Origin: Saxidomus purpurata
Lineage: Eukaryota; Mollusca; Bivalvia; Venerida; Veneridae
Length of the DNA: 64,000 bases
Direction of reading: 5' to 3'
Assembly: GCA_022818135.1 (NCBI GenBank)
Contig: JAFMSR010000003.1
Location: forward strand, 31,073,962-31,137,961
Position 1 is the stretch's first letter. Each line of letters opens with the position of its first letter. The position numbers and the translations under genes were made by a program. This document shows, piece after piece, positions 10,490 through 22,400 of the stretch. The notes beneath the pieces were generated by a model, which made no database searches, was not told the DNA's origin, and saw only the letters and a list, made by a program, of their open reading frames with translations.

Positions 10490-12730
10490 GATTTTAATAA
10501 ACTTTGTAAAGGTCCACTTCATATTGCTATATTCCAATATATCTAAGATCTGGGCCTAATGGCTCTAATCAAGATGTTTGAAGTTTTCCCTATACATGTA
10601 TAAGGCTATGTCAAATCGAGTGACCCCAGGGCAAGCTAAACTTTGACCTGGAACAATCTTGGTAGAAGTCAACTAAGCAATGATACATGCCAAATATCTA
10701 AGCTCTAAGCCTTGTGGTTTCAGAAAAGAGGATCTTTAAAGTTTTTCCTATTTGTTGCCATAGCAACCAGAGTTCCCTATATAAAATCAAGTGCCCACTG
10801 ATGGGGTCAATTTTAACCAGTGTGTTATGATTTAAATAATCTAAGTAGACATCCATAAGGCAATCAAATATGCTTAATATCTTTAAGCTATAAGTTCTAG
10901 ACCTTGTGGGTTCAGAGAATATCTTTAAGTTTATCCTATATAAGCCTAATATAAAAACAAGTGACCCCCGGTCAGGGTCAATTTTGAGCTGTGGGTTATA
11001 ATTTGAACAATATTGGTAGAAGTCAACTTGGCAATGCAACATGCAAAATATTTGAGCACTTTGTCCAATGGTATTCCTATACAAGCCTCATCACTACATA
11101 TTAATCCGAAGTAAAAAGAGGTGACACCCCAGGCTGGGTCAATTTTTATTAAGTGGTCATAATTTGAACAATCTTGATATAGGTCAACTTGGCAATGCTA
11201 TATGCCAAATGTCTACGCTGTAGTTCTTGTGGTTTCAGAAGATTTTTAAAGTTTTCCCTTTATAAGCCTTTATCAAATCAAGTGCCTCTGGTGAAAGTTG
11301 TTTTTCATGGTGTACAGCAGGTTATCTCTGTAAGTGTGCAATATTCTCAATGTCAACTAGACACTGTTACACACTTACAGTCTAACCTGCCCTAACGGTC
11401 ACCTTGATTCGGCGGCCACCTCCAGTAAACGGTCACTCTGGGACGCCCCCGACGAAAATCCTTCTATATTACAACTTGATTAAACGGTCACCTGCCGTCT
11501 GCAGCCAGCAGCCAGTCTTACTGCCTCCCGATCGCTCAAAGACCGCTAAAATCGAACCGATTTAAACGGTCACGTGTCATCTAAATCAAGTGTGAAATTT
11601 CAAAACAATTGACAGAAATCACGAAAAACACCCCCGAGGGTAGCGGCAAGTCTTAGTGCCTCCCCATCGCTAAAATACCGCTAAAATCGGACCGATTTAA
11701 ACGGCCACGTGTCATCCGAATCAAGTGTGTAATTTTTAAAACAACTGGTGGAAATCGCGAAATACACTCCCATGGGCAGCAGCCAGTCTTAGTGCCTCCT
11801 GTTCGTTAAATGACCACTCAAATCGGACGGATTTAAACGGCCACGTGGTATCCGAATCAAGTGTGAAATTTTTTAAAACAACTGACAGAAATCGCGAAAA
11901 ACATCCCCGAGGGCAATCTCTTAGAGACCAAGCTGCTTGACTAAACTGACTTGGTGCCAATAGGTGTTAAAAAGTTTGTTGTTGATGAATCAAAATCGAA
12001 GGAACATTATTTAAAATTCGCCTAAATAGCTACCAATTATCGATAATTAGCGGTACAAACTTACTTTGAATTTATTGATTAATAATTATTGATCTCACAG
12101 GAATTTTTAATTGTATTGTCATTTCTGCACCTTAGAAATACACAATAAAAGTGTCAGCTAATCCGAATGTCACCATGGTGAAAAGTTTAAAATTATCACA
12201 GGTATCGAGCATACAACGATTCGTTTTACCCGATACCCGATACGGGTGTTTTGCTATAGCCCGGTGCATGTCGTCTGCTCGAACATAATATTGGCAAACA
12301 AAATATCTTTTCAAAATTTGATTAAATGTAATGTTTTATTTATGAAATAAAAAAAGAAACGGCAGTAACTTATTTCTTCGTGCATACGATTTGCTTATAC
12401 TGTTTAGTGAGTTCGTAAAAAGAAGGGGTGGGTGGGGTATTTGTATAGACTATCAAAAGTCAAAGTTAAATTACGATCCTTGGTTAAGTGGTCACCTTGT
12501 TTAAACGGTCAATTTGGCTGTTTCCCTTGACTGACCGCTTAGGTCAGGTTAGACTGTAATGTCTAAGCTCTAGACTTTGTAGTTTTGGAGAAGACTTTTA
12601 ATTGTTTTCCTATATATGTCTATGTACAAGTGATCCTTGGGTGGGGCCAACATTGATTTGAACAAACTTGGTAGAGGTTCACTTTACAATGCAGTATACT
12701 AAATATCAACCTTAAATACTCGGTCATAAG
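10490..12730 (+). repeat. decayed GAGGGCC-family core split by a pogo-like element
   Basis: 'ccaaatatctaagctctaag', 'gtggtttcagaaaagagg' and 'aacaatcttggtagaag' units run to about 11377 and resume at 12557 with 'aatgtctaagctctagac'. The flanks align to one continuous family unit once the insertion 11378-12556 is removed. Confidence 0.6.
11378..12556. mobile_element. pogo/Tigger-like non-autonomous element with internal 136-bp tandem repeats
   Basis: Termini CAGTCTAACCTGCCCTAACG (11378) and the mirrored …CAGGTTAGACTG (ending 12556) are flanked by TA at 11376-11377 and 12557-12558. The TIR resembles the CAGT..AACCT..AACGGTCACC ends of pogo/Tigger elements. The body carries three ~136-bp units (about 11500-11920) marked by 'gatttaaacgg' at roughly 11560, 11695 and 11831. 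No transposase is encoded. Confidence 0.8.
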
Positions 12731-13189
12731 GCGACTTCACCCATAAGTCGTGGGGTATATTTTGGTTTGAGAAAGATGGTATTTTATGTACACCCGCTCA
12801 TAAGTAGATGTCAAGTTTCAAGAGCGATATCAATAGGATGGGGACAACACAAGTGGCAACAAATCCTCAATAATTGTTTGAAGTATTCACAAATTCAATA
12901 ATGTGAATTTTGAATGCATTGTCATTATATGCCACTCTTTTCCTCCTACGCATTTTTTCCTCTTACGCATTTTATCGAGTGTACAAAAATATACTTCAAA
13001 ATCCCCTTGGTCGAAATCCCCTTGGTCCAAACATGACACAGTAGTCATAATTCCCTCAATGGATTTTACAAGTGGAAAAGCATATACTGAATAATAAAAT
13101 TTACTAAATATTTTATTTGTCTTTAGTTTTACTTTACTATAGCGAATGATTGAAAAAATTAAAATTATTGAAATTTCAATGTAAAATCT
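12731..13189. other. intron sequence, nothing recognised
   Basis: Unique-looking AT-rich sequence between two mobile elements. The only visible structures are a short direct repeat 'tcctcctacgcattttttcc'/'tcctcttacgcatttta' at 12941-12975 and a doubled 'aaatccccttggtc' at 13000-13027. Confidence 0.4.
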
Positions 13190-13197
13190 GTTTTATC

Positions 13198-13624
13198 TAG
13201 GGATGTAATCGATTCAAACGATATCGATATATCAACGATCAAACACTTTCGATTCGATATTGATTGCCGTTTCGAAAAATCGTATATCTAATAATGTTTT
13301 ACCGTGCCATGATCTACAGTTTCACGTTCGAAAATTTCATCAAAACTGAACCGAAATATGAACAATCACTCTATCTAGAGTTCCGTGTTTTTCTAACTAA
13401 TGGTATTTTAATGAAATGTGGTCCTATAGGCAAAAAAAATTCATCACTGCAAGGGTTGATATATATAATAGACCAGAACTATATGTTTAGTACAAATACA
13501 GTCCAGAGATTTGGTAGAGTATATAGTAAGTGACTTTTTACGACCGTGTATCGATATATCACTGTATTGTCGATATTTCTAAATTGATATATTAATACAA
13601 AAATCTTTATCAATGACATCTCTA
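13198..13624. mobile_element. hAT-like MITE, 427 bp, 8-bp TSD
   Basis: Ends TAGGGATGTAATCGAT (13198) and, on the other strand, TAGAGATGTCATTGAT (from 13624) are imperfect TIRs. The 8-bp target GTTTTATC is duplicated exactly at 13190-13197 and 13625-13632, as expected for hAT transposition. The interior is dominated by ATCGATAT-type sequence and has no transposase. Confidence 0.9.
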
Positions 13625-13639
13625 GTTTTATCACATTGT

Positions 13640-14450
13640 TCCTTCACAATTAAACTAGACCTAGGGCTCAGGAAAACCAAAAGTTTCCCGCTTTGGACCG
13701 ATTTTCAACTTGTCAGACTGCTTCCCGTGACAAAAAATAATTATAAAAATTCAGTCAAAAGACTTTCTTCAGATTTCATAAAACCAAATAAATTTCAAAA
13801 TGTAAGTCATATTGATCGACAACCACTGTCTGTGTATTCGCACCTCCCAAGTATCTCCAATTAACGTGTCAAGATATTTGCCTGAGGCAGGCATTTGTTG
13901 ATCAGTCCACATGACCCGTATTATTGCCTCAGATGCTGCTTGTAAGCTTGTAAGCTGTCAAAACACGAGGAAGGTGAAAGGAATTAACTGACCCCAGTTA
14001 CTCCAAACAATCGTAATTTAGAATAACAATGGAATTAACAGCATGTAATATGCAGCCGATCATAACATAAAATTATATTTTTAGTCCCAGAGTAATGATA
14101 CTTGAGTTAACTGTTCCATTTATTTTCATCATCCACTGTCATTATGGTTAAGACTTGAATATTTTTTTTAACAGGAATAAAAATGCTCAAAGAAAAAACG
14201 TGACAAAAAATTCAAATATTTGAAGTCAGGCTGAAACATAAAATTTCTTTAAATTATAGTGCATGGGAAATGAGAGCCTAGTACTGAACTTTCTAGGACG
14301 ATGTTAGGGAAACTAGCTGCCTATTAAACTGACCAAATACATGTACTTTTGAAGTGGACGTTTAGCTCCTACAACAACGATATCCGATCAGAAATCATAA
14401 ACAAACTTTGATTTATATAACAGTTCTGCAACCTGCCTACACCAGAGCTG
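13640..14450. other. intron sequence, nothing recognised
   Basis: No exon with splice sites, no recognised repeat end and no RNA structure was seen. A possible old insertion scar is 'gcctgaggcaggc' near 13881. Confidence 0.4.
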
Positions 14451-14451
14451 T

Positions 14452-14653
14452 TACATGACACTGTTACATAACAATGTTACATGACACTGTGACATGACAC
14501 TGTTACATAACAATGTTACATGACACTGTGGCATGACACTGTTACATAACAATGTTACATGACACTGTTACATAACAATGTTACATGACACTGTTACATA
14601 ACACTGTTACACGACAATGTTACATGGTACTGTTACATGACACTGTTACCAAC
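14452..14653. repeat. minisatellite (ATGACACTGTTAC-type) abutting a coding exon
   Basis: About 14 copies of a 13-14-bp unit alternating TTACATGACACTG and TTACATAACAATG. The array runs directly up to the splice donor of the BIR2 exon at 14654, so its edge overlaps the donor region. Confidence 0.9.
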
Positions 14654-14838
14654 CTCTTCCTCTTCCCTGGCCTGTCTTGCAGCTCCCTGCACCATATTGA
14701 TGTACTCCTGACCCTTAATCTGTCTAACATACGCACAATGTGGGAACCAGCGTGCATGTTCTATCCATGGATCATCATCTGCATCCCAGCGCTGTAAACC
14801 TCCATCACAGGTGAAACAACGACATTGGTCCTCAAACC
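14654..14838 (-). CDS. IAP-like protein, BIR2 second half
   Basis: The acceptor TTTTTGTAG|GG lies at 14839-14841. The exon reads GFEDQCRCFTCDGGLQRW and continues DDDPWIEHARWFPHC, completing the BIR zinc site (two Cys, one His, one Cys) begun in exon 25038-25178. The family binds caspases or IAP-binding-motif peptides. The Trp in EHARW matches the groove Trp of peptide-binding BIRs, and the acidic DDDPW stretch is kept. A charged tail follows (QGAARQAREEEE). The exon end is taken as GAG|GTTGGT because this gives phase 0, matching the next exon; GTT G|GTAACA would be out of phase. Identification as a BIR is firm. Confidence 0.9.
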
Positions 14839-15082
14839 CTACAAAAACAAATTTGATGTACATTTTCGGGATCAGCATGCATGTCCTATCCATAGACCAT
14901 ATTAGCATGACAGTGTTGTAGACTTTTGATATTGCAGAATGTGTTCGGAATGTTTGCTTCCCCAAAAATGATATGCAAGAAAGAATGAAGCAACATGTAT
15001 CAAGCAAAAACAAATGATATTTAGGAGACAAGCAACCCAAAATGTGCCAACCTGACACAAAATCGGCCGTCAGGGAGGCATA

Positions 15083-15330
15083 ACTCTGGAAGAACTAGTT
15101 TTCTTATCGAAACCAAGGTTTTATGCTCATAAACATTCACAGCAAGTTTGATGAATATCAAATAAGAACTGTTGAAGTTGAACAGGAGACTAGGCTATAA
15201 TCGAAAAGCGCCTACAGGGATTTGGCTTGTTTTCAAACTTGGCCTAGACATTATGCCCACAAATGTGTTCAGCAAGTTTGGCGAAGATCAGATGTGAACT
15301 GTTTGACTTAGAGAAGGGACAACGTGTAGA
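15083..15330 (+). repeat. decayed repeat units
   Basis: Two diverged ~120-bp units ('aagtttgatgaatatcaaat', 'agcaagtttggcgaagatca') resemble cores of the pearl-like families. No ends are preserved. Confidence 0.4.
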
Positions 15331-15382
15331 CGCTGCACGCCTGCTGCAGGTGATCCCATACGACGTCCTTATGAGAATATAA

Positions 15383-16366
15383 ACAAGAGGGCCAAGATGG
15401 CCTTATATCGCTCACCTTGGTACAAGTCCACTTGCCTGGTGGAAGATCACTAGATAATGTTATATACCAAATAAGTTTTCCTATATACACCTTTGTAAAA
15501 CAAATGAACCCCCCCCGGGCAAGGTCAATTTTGACCCCAGGGGCATAATTTGAACAAACTTTGAAGAGGTCTACTAGGCAATGCTACATGCCAAATATCT
15601 AAGCTCTAGGCCTTATGGTTTCAGAGAAAAAGATTTTTAAAGTTTTCCCTATATAAGCCTATGTAAAACTAAGTGACCCCCGCTGCGGGGTCAATTTTAA
15701 CCCTGGGGTCATAATTTGAACAATCTTGGTAGAGGTCCACTAGCCAATGCTACATGCCAAATATCTAAGGTTTAGGCCTTGTGGTTTCAAAGAAGAAGAT
15801 TTTAAAAGTTTTTACTATATAAGCCTATGTAAAAGTAAGTGACCCCCGGTGCGGGGTCAATTTTGATCCGGGGCTCATAATTTGAACAATCTTGGTAGAG
15901 GTTCACTAGACAATGCTACATGCCAAATATCTTAGCTCTAGGCCTTGTGGTTTCAGAGAAGAAGATTTTTAAAGTTTTTCCTATATATGCCTATGCAAAA
16001 ACTAAGTGCCCACCCGCGCGGGGTCAATTTTGACCCAGGGGTCATAATTTGAACAATCTTGGTAGAGGTCCACTAGACAATGCTACATGCCAGATATCTA
16101 AGCTCTAGGCCTTGCAGTTTCAGAGAAGAAGATTTTTAAAGTTTTTCCTATTTGTTGCCATAGCAACCAGAGTTCTGCATGGAATGGAATTCTTTTAACA
16201 ACTTTGATAGAGCTTCATGCAAGGAACATCCCTGCAAAGTCTCATCAACATTGGCCCAGTGGTTTCAGAGGAGATGTCGTTTGAAGGAAATGGTGGACGG
16301 ACGTACGACGTACGGAATGCGATCCTAATAGCTCACTCTGGCACTTTGTGCCAGGTGAGCTAAAAA
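15383..16366 (+). mobile_element. complete GAGGGCC-family pearl-like element
   Basis: The head ACAAGAGGGCCAAGATGGCC contains a GGCC..GGCC hairpin. About four core units of ~165 bp follow, with 'caatgctacatgccaaatat', 'ctaggccttgtggtttcaga' and 'gtgacccccg'. Then come a GACGGACG seed and the terminal hairpin at 16331-16360 (GCTCACTCTGGCAC…GTGCCAGGTGAGC). This is the reference copy for the family in the window. The architecture is seen directly; placement among non-autonomous Helitron-like elements is inference. Confidence 0.8.
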
Positions 16367-16539
16367 TACAATTGTGCAATTTCATGCACATGACCTTTCA
16401 GGTTGGACCATTTTCTTGCAGAAAAATACATTGTTATAATGTCAGAATAACTCATCTTCAGAACTTTGTCTACAGGTGCGATAAAAAGTAATGAGCATTA
16501 ATTGGACTGCCCTCCCGACCGACCAGCAGGTGACTCCTA

Positions 16540-17300
16540 TAAATATAAATATGATTGCTTTTAAGAGACAATGATCAGAAACCACAAATTTGTTGAAATT
16601 TAACTCTAAAAGGGGCCCAAAAGTCGTGTTATGATTCGTAGATTGTATCCAAAATCAAACTTGATGTGTAATATATGTTCCTAAAGCTACATGTAAAATT
16701 TGAACTAAATCTATCTAACCTTTTAAATGTTATTGATGAGAAACCATTTTCCTGAAATTTAAGTGGAAACAGGGCCATAACTGCTGTAATCATTTGTGGA
16801 TTGTAACCGAAATCAAACTTACTTACAGGAAATATCATGTCTGTAAACATTAACTTTGTTTGGTACAAATTGCAAAAAGGATTTCAAAGATAAAGTTCTG
16901 ACAGTGTTCTTACGGTAAAACTTTTGTGATGATCCCGAAATGACTGCCCAGATAGAGTGGGAAGTGCTTATTTTCAAAACTCAAGGACCATTACTCTTCA
17001 ATATTTGAAAGGATCTTATTGGATATCAAGGGTAAGCATATATAATATTGCCAAAAATATAGTTAACACATTTGGTGATAATCTGATAAAAGCTATAAAA
17101 GTTAGAGATATCAAAAATCAGTAGATGGCACAAGCAGGTGATTCCATAATACGTCTGAAAGAAGTGGCCATGTTGGACATGAAATCCATACCATCTTACA
17201 GGCATCAACTATGTGAAACTATCTGAAAGCTGATCATTGCATTTGGAGCTAAATTTAAGTAGAAATGATGTGCGGATGAATTTACAGCAAAATTGAGCAT
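16540..17300 (+). repeat. decayed tandem core, no ends
   Basis: Two loose units carry 'agattgtatccaaaatcaaa' near 16640 and 'ggattgtaaccgaaatcaaa' near 16798. Otherwise unrecognised intron sequence. Confidence 0.35.
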
Positions 17301-17314
17301 TCAATTAGTCCCTT

Positions 17315-17880
17315 GTAATGATTGCTCTATATCGCTCACCTGGGTACCACTGGCCATTTATGCAAAGTCAACAACAGTGTTGCAGAAAACAAAGTAAAAG
17401 TACAATGATTGTTAAGTTTTCAGGTCTATCAAAAGGATATCATTGTTTGAAGGAGACAAAACATATCAAATTCAAGGTCATCAATGAAAAAGGTGTGAAA
17501 AAATACATTGAAATTCATTTACAAAACTGTACACATGGTTAAAATTTTATGACTTCACAAACAAGAAAGTAGGCCAAAAGGTCAGAGTCAATGTCAACCA
17601 GGTTGAATATGAAATGTTATACAGAGCTGTACAAATTGGCTTAATTTTGTTGCTGTAGCTTCAAAAACAATGAAGTAGGTCAATAAGTAAAGTTCATCCC
17701 AAGTAAGGCCAAATTGTCTGACAATGCTACATACCAAAGATTTAGGCTCTAGACCTTGCATTTATGGAGATTTTAAAAATTAAAAAAATTTCCTTTGTAA
17801 GTCTATGTTAAATAATTGCTGAATGGGTGTGGTCAATTTTGGCCCCAGGGGCATAATTTGAACAAGAAATATTGCAATTT
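17315..17880 (+). repeat. decayed GAGGGCC-family element
   Basis: Retains 'ctctatatcgctcacctggg' at the head and, from 17700, 'caatgctacataccaaaga' and 'aggctctagaccttgcat'. Old and truncated. Confidence 0.45.
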
Positions 17881-18152
17881 TTGTTAAATCAATGGCCATA
17901 ACTCTGGAAGAACAAATTGATCAAGTCCATAATTGAACTCATTTGAGATCTTACAATCATTCACATTCTCTGTAAATATGATTAGGATTAAAGAAGAAAT
18001 GAAGGTGCTAGAGTGTAAACATAGTTAAATATAGCATTTTTTGTAAAATCAAGGGCAATAACTCTGGAAAAACTAATCCGATCAAGTCCCTAATTGAGGG
18101 TAAACTAAATCTTGCTTTTTTTGTTAAATCAGGGGCCATAATTCAGGATGTA

Positions 18153-19073
18153 CTGGATTCCTACCAGTTCTCGGGCGGAAAATGAACATTTTTGTATTTT
18201 GTGTAGCAACAAATACTAGTAAACCCATAAAATTTTCACAGGATAAACTTAGGTTCTCTGGTGACATTATAAACTTGTCAGTTTATCGACTGCGTCCAGC
18301 GCTTGTTTACAAATGAGGCCAGAAAAGGGTTACAATTTCCCTCTTTAAAGCCATATCGGGCAACCAATTATCGGGCACTCAACTTTGTGCAAAGCACTAT
18401 TCGCAAAAAAGATGTTTAGTGCTTGTTTTTCTATTCTAAATACATGTACGAAAAGAAAAACAATAAATATAAGTATATTCCAATCAAGATACACATCATT
18501 TAACTCGCATTATTTACATTTATAGTTTACATATTCACAAGGATAAAATATGAACTGTAATAATGTTTCTTGCTCATGCTGATCCTTAAACAAGAAAAAA
18601 AGGGGGAAGCAAAAAAAATATTTTTTTAAGCGTAGTGTGAGCCTTGAACCCTGTCCGCGTGGGTGGCAAACTGTAGCGTAACCACTGGACCATTTCTGAT
18701 AACTTCTATGTATGATTGTATTTAAAACTACTTATTTCATATCGATTTTATATTACGCCTCATCCGTTACACGGTCTTCTAATGTTTAAATTGTATTTCT
18801 TATCTCAACGCGTGCGCAATAAAATCGGAAAAACCCCAACTGCTGGCAGCTTAGGTTATAAATAGTAACACAATAGAGAAGTGATTTATGCGGGACATTT
18901 AAAAAGTATGAGAAGTTTGAGTTACCTATTTAGTCACTTACACTTGAAAGAACAATCATCCCAGTGACACGGTTGCATAATCTAGGACCTTGAGTACGGT
19001 ATAAAGCCTGTGCGGTACGAAACATAAAAACGCCCGAAGATCTGGTAGTGCCCGACAACTGGTAGGAATCCAG
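18153..19073. mobile_element. TA-flanked MITE, 921 bp, containing a tRNA-like module
   Basis: The TIR CTGGATTCCTACCAGTT is perfect for 17 bp and then continues with one change to TCGGGC. It is mirrored at 19057-19073, with TA duplicated at 18151-18152 and 19074-19075. An extra internal copy of the 'ctggtag…cccga' motif lies just inside the right end. A tRNA-like sequence sits in the interior. Confidence 0.85.
18630..18697 (-). other. tRNA-like relic inside a MITE
   Basis: On the minus strand TGGTCCAGTGG matches a Pol III A box and GGTTCAAGGCTC a degenerate B box, about 35 bp apart. The arms are too mismatched for a functional tRNA. It may be a remnant of a tRNA-derived SINE captured by the surrounding element. 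Confidence 0.5.
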
Positions 19074-19329
19074 TACTGATCTGATCAAGTCCATAATGTA
19101 ACTCATCAGAAGTCTCGTGGCCATATACATTGTGTCCAAGTTTCATTATGATAGTTCCAAAAATGTAGTTGCTAGAGTGTAAACAAACTAATTTTGAACG
19201 GACGGACGTCCCCACATATGGAAACTTATGTGACTACTCTATTGTTCTTTTTGCCACATAAGAGAAAACAAGACTCGCCAATGCCACCAAAACAGATTTA
19301 AACAGCACCTGTAGAATTGTAGAATTAAA

Positions 19330-20138
19330 ACAAGAGGGCCATGATGGCCCTTTATCACTCACCCGAGTACAACTGCTTTTAACAAAGTTGCTAGAAATCA
19401 TCGAAACAACCTTTCCGACAAATTTCAAGGATATCTGGGCTGAAAATGTTACCTCTAGAGTGTTAACAAGGTTTTTCCATATTTGGGCTCTGTGACCTAG
19501 TTTTTAACCCCAGATGACCCATATTCGAACTTGGGCTAGAAATCATCCAAACAACCTTTCTGACATATTTCCAGGATATTTGGGCTGAAAATGTTACCTC
19601 TAGAGTGTTAACAAGGTTTTTTCCATACTCAGGCTGTGTGACCTAGTTTTTGACCCCAGATGACCCATATACGAACTTGAGCTAGAAATCATAGAAACAA
19701 CCTTTCTGACAAATTTCCAGGATATTTGGGCTGAAAATGTTACCTCTAGAGTGTTAACAAGGTTTTTCCATATTTGGGCTGTGTGACCTAGTTTTTGACC
19801 CCAGGTGACCCATATTAAAACTTGAGCTAGAAATCAACCAAACAACCTTTCTGACAAATTGCCAGGATATTTGGACTGAAACAGTAGCCTCTAGAGCCTT
19901 AACAAGATTTTTCTATTTTTGGGTCATGTGACCTAGTTTTTCATCCGAGATGACCCATATTCGAACTCGTCCAAGTAATTACTGGGACAAACATCCTGAC
20001 CAAGTTTCGTGACAATTGAGGCAAAAATGTGACCACTAGAGTGTTAACGAACTAAGTGTGGACGGACGACAGACGACGGACGAAGGACAATCATCGATCT
20101 TAATAGCTCACCCTGAGCCAGCTCAGGTGAGCTAAAAA
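19330..20138 (+). mobile_element. complete pearl-like element with ~143-bp core
   Basis: The head ACAAGAGGGCCATGATGGCC is followed by four core units ('agaaatcatcgaaacaacct', 'gttacctctagagtgttaac', 'tgtgacctagtttttgacc'), a GACGGACGA seed and a long hairpin at 20104-20134 (AGCTCACC…TGAGC/GCTCA…GGTGAGCT). It has the same head and tail as the 15383 element but an unrelated core, so ends and cores are shuffled between families. Confidence 0.8.
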
Positions 20139-20990
20139 AACAGTCACCCTGATCCCTGAAAAATAATTTTTGTGAGCTAAAAAATTTTTTTGGCTAAAAA
20201 CTTAAAAACTCAGATCTTTTTTTTAAAATCTATTTTAAGAAACAGCTACCTTGACCCACCCCCTCTTCAAATTTTTTTTTGCTTAGAACGATTTTAAACT
20301 TTAAAAAATCTGTTTTTCGAAACAGTGACCTTGACCTGAATATTTTTTTTTTTGCCTTAAACAATTTAAAAACAAAGAAAAAAATCTATTTTTAGTAACA
20401 GTGACCTTGACCCTGGTGACCCTGAATGCAATCCCAAGCTTCAAAAATGTAGATGCTAGAGTGTAAAAAAACTAATTTTGAACAGACGGACGGACATCCA
20501 CACAAGCTACCTTCACCAAGTTTCATTACAATTGGTCACCCCTAACTGAAGTTATTGAGCGGAAACCATTTTTCTATTTCCAGTGACAGTGCCCTTGATC
20601 TTGAACCTAGTGACCCCAAATGCACTCCAAAGCTTCCTCTCTACACATGCTACCTACACACTGAGTTTCATTGCAATTTGTCACTCCTAACCGGAGTTAT
20701 TGAGCGGAAACAATAACAGTGACCTAGTGACCCCAAATGCAATTGCAAGCTACCTACACACCAAGTTTCATTGCAATTGGTCACTCCTAACTGGAGTTAT
20801 TGAGCGGAAGCAGTTTTTCTATTTTTAGTAACAGTGATCTTGACCCTAGTGACCCCAAATGCAATCCCAAGCTGAGTATCCATGCAAGCTACCTACACAC
20901 CAAGTTTCATTGCAATTGGTCACTCCTAACTAAAGTTATTGAGCGGAAACCAATGTTTGACGCCCGCCTGCACGGCCGCCTGCTTGACAT
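20139..20990 (+). repeat. tandem ~125-150-bp TGACCTTGACC-type core
   Basis: The units share 'caagtttcattgcaattggt' and 'cagtgaccttgaccctagtg' and 'agttattgagcggaaac', at about 20515, 20670, 20760 and 20900. The left part is degenerate poly-A/T with TGACCTTGACC islands. The long open frame over 20800-21069 is a repeat translation, not a gene. Confidence 0.65.
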
Positions 20991-21177
20991 AGACATCAGC
21001 ATTCTAACAAGCAGGCTTTTTTTAAAAACAACCTGCTTAAAAATAGCCACACAAGAGCTTACGGAATGAATGACATCAAAGAGTACTTACTGTTACCTAT
21101 TGTTCCTATCCAAATGTAAGCACGGACGAACGAACAATGGACATGTAACAATCCTAAAAGCTCACTATGACCACTTC

Positions 21178-21263
21178 AGTTATGCTCCGGACAAGGAAAA
21201 TGCAACGGACCAACCACCGGGTGCTTTCTATATACCCCCCTTAACTTCGTTTCGGGGATATAA
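21178..21263 (+). repeat. 3'-end fragment of the 144-bp pearl-like family
   Basis: 'tatgctccggacaaggaaaa', a short GACC seed and the hairpin tail 'tatacccccc…cggggatataat' match the end of the clusters at 1-1181 and 5533-7096. Confidence 0.75.
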
Positions 21264-21384
21264 TCATAATTAATCCATTAACACAATTAAAGGTGTAGTG
21301 TTTTTGTTACAGCTCTATAACAAATTCATACATTGACTGTCCGGTGTACATTAATAATAGTCTCACGGGTATGATTTGTACAAA

Positions 21385-21640
21385 CTTGGTAGAGGACCAT
21401 TAGATGATGCTGTATCCTAAATATCTAAGCTCTAAGCCCTGTGGTTTTGGAAAAGATATTTCTATTTTTAGCTTTGGTGGCCATGTTGTTCAGTTAACCT
21501 AAGTTAGCTTAATGCCAGGATCCAACTGTGATGATATTCCATGTGAAGTCACTTGAAGCAATTGTGGATGACAGATGGATGACAGATGGACAACAGATAC
21601 CCAACAATCCTAATTGCTCGCCTGGCACAGAGTGCTAGAA
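21385..21640 (+). repeat. GAGGGCC-family 3' fragment
   Basis: 'aaacttggtagaggaccatt', 'ctaaatatctaagctctaag', a GATGGACAACAGATA seed and 'cctggcacagagtgctagaa' near the end resemble the family's terminal part. Confidence 0.5.
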
Positions 21641-21936
21641 AGTGTAACAGAACCTGTGTACTCTTTCACCTGGGTTAAGCAGCCATTTTCCCTTTATTAA
21701 TAAGTGTCCCCTTTCTGCATCCTTTTGCTTGCTGCTTAACACAGGTTCCATTGCATATGATGAATGATATAAGCAGGATGTATCTAATGATCATGCTAGT
21801 TCTGCATCCAAGTCTTGAACTTCATCAGGAATTAAACTGAAAACTGAAGAAAAAACAACATATGTAGGCCAAGTTTAGGTTTGCATGAAAAGGCTATTTC
21901 ACTGCTCACTTTATAGACAAGTCTTCAACTTTTAAC

Positions 21937-22210
21937 AAGAGCTGCTTGTGAAACATATATGCCCCCTTTAATGCAATCAGTAATGTGGGAAAAGAAATCC
22001 CGGCGGCCTTGACCTTTAACTTACTGACCTCAAAGTCAATAGGGGTCATCTTCTGGTGATGACCAACCTGCACACCAAGTTTGAGGATTGTCGGCCAAAG
22101 CTTTCTAAAGTTATCATCTGGAAACCAATTTCTACCAACCGGCAGACGGACAGACGAACTGACATTAGTGCAAAACAATATATCCCCGCTTCTTCGAAGT
22201 GGGGCATAAT
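21937..22210 (+). mobile_element. short complete pearl-like element, single core unit
   Basis: The head ACAAGAGCTGCTTGTGAAAC is followed by one core with 'cttgacctttaacttactga', an AGACGGACAGACGAAC seed and a hairpin at 22183-22203 (CCCCGCTTC…GAAGTGGGG). With one core unit it gives the minimal architecture of these families. Confidence 0.75.
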
Positions 22211-22321
22211 AAAAGATTTAACACTGCAATATTGTTAAATCCCTAAAACTTACAGCTGAGACATTGTATTACACTTCTGTATCAGATTTTTTTTTAACCA
22301 GACAAACTTATCAAAATTATG

Positions 22322-22400
22322 AACAAGAGGGCCAAAATGGCCCTATATCACTTACCTGGCTACCGTTGGCGATAATACAATCGACAATCGCATCAAAGCC
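22322..22400 (+). repeat. GAGGGCC-family 5' head fragment
   Basis: 'aacaagagggccaaaatggc' followed by 'cctatatcacttacctggct'. It stops after about 80 bp. Confidence 0.65.

Larger units (their letters stand above)
17881..19225 (+). repeat. pearl-like core interrupted by a TA-flanked element
   Basis: 'ataactctggaagaac' and 'gatcaagtccataattgaac' units run to 18150 and resume at 19076, ending 'aaactaattttgaacggacg' near 19205. The inserted DNA element (18153-19073) accounts for the gap. Confidence 0.55.

Noticed and set aside
18630..18697. Functional tRNA gene
   Set aside because: The A and B boxes are present but the acceptor and anticodon stems do not pair, and it sits inside a MITE.
20800..21069. 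89-codon open frame with plausible composition
   Set aside because: It lies across tandem TGACC-type repeat units and follows their period.
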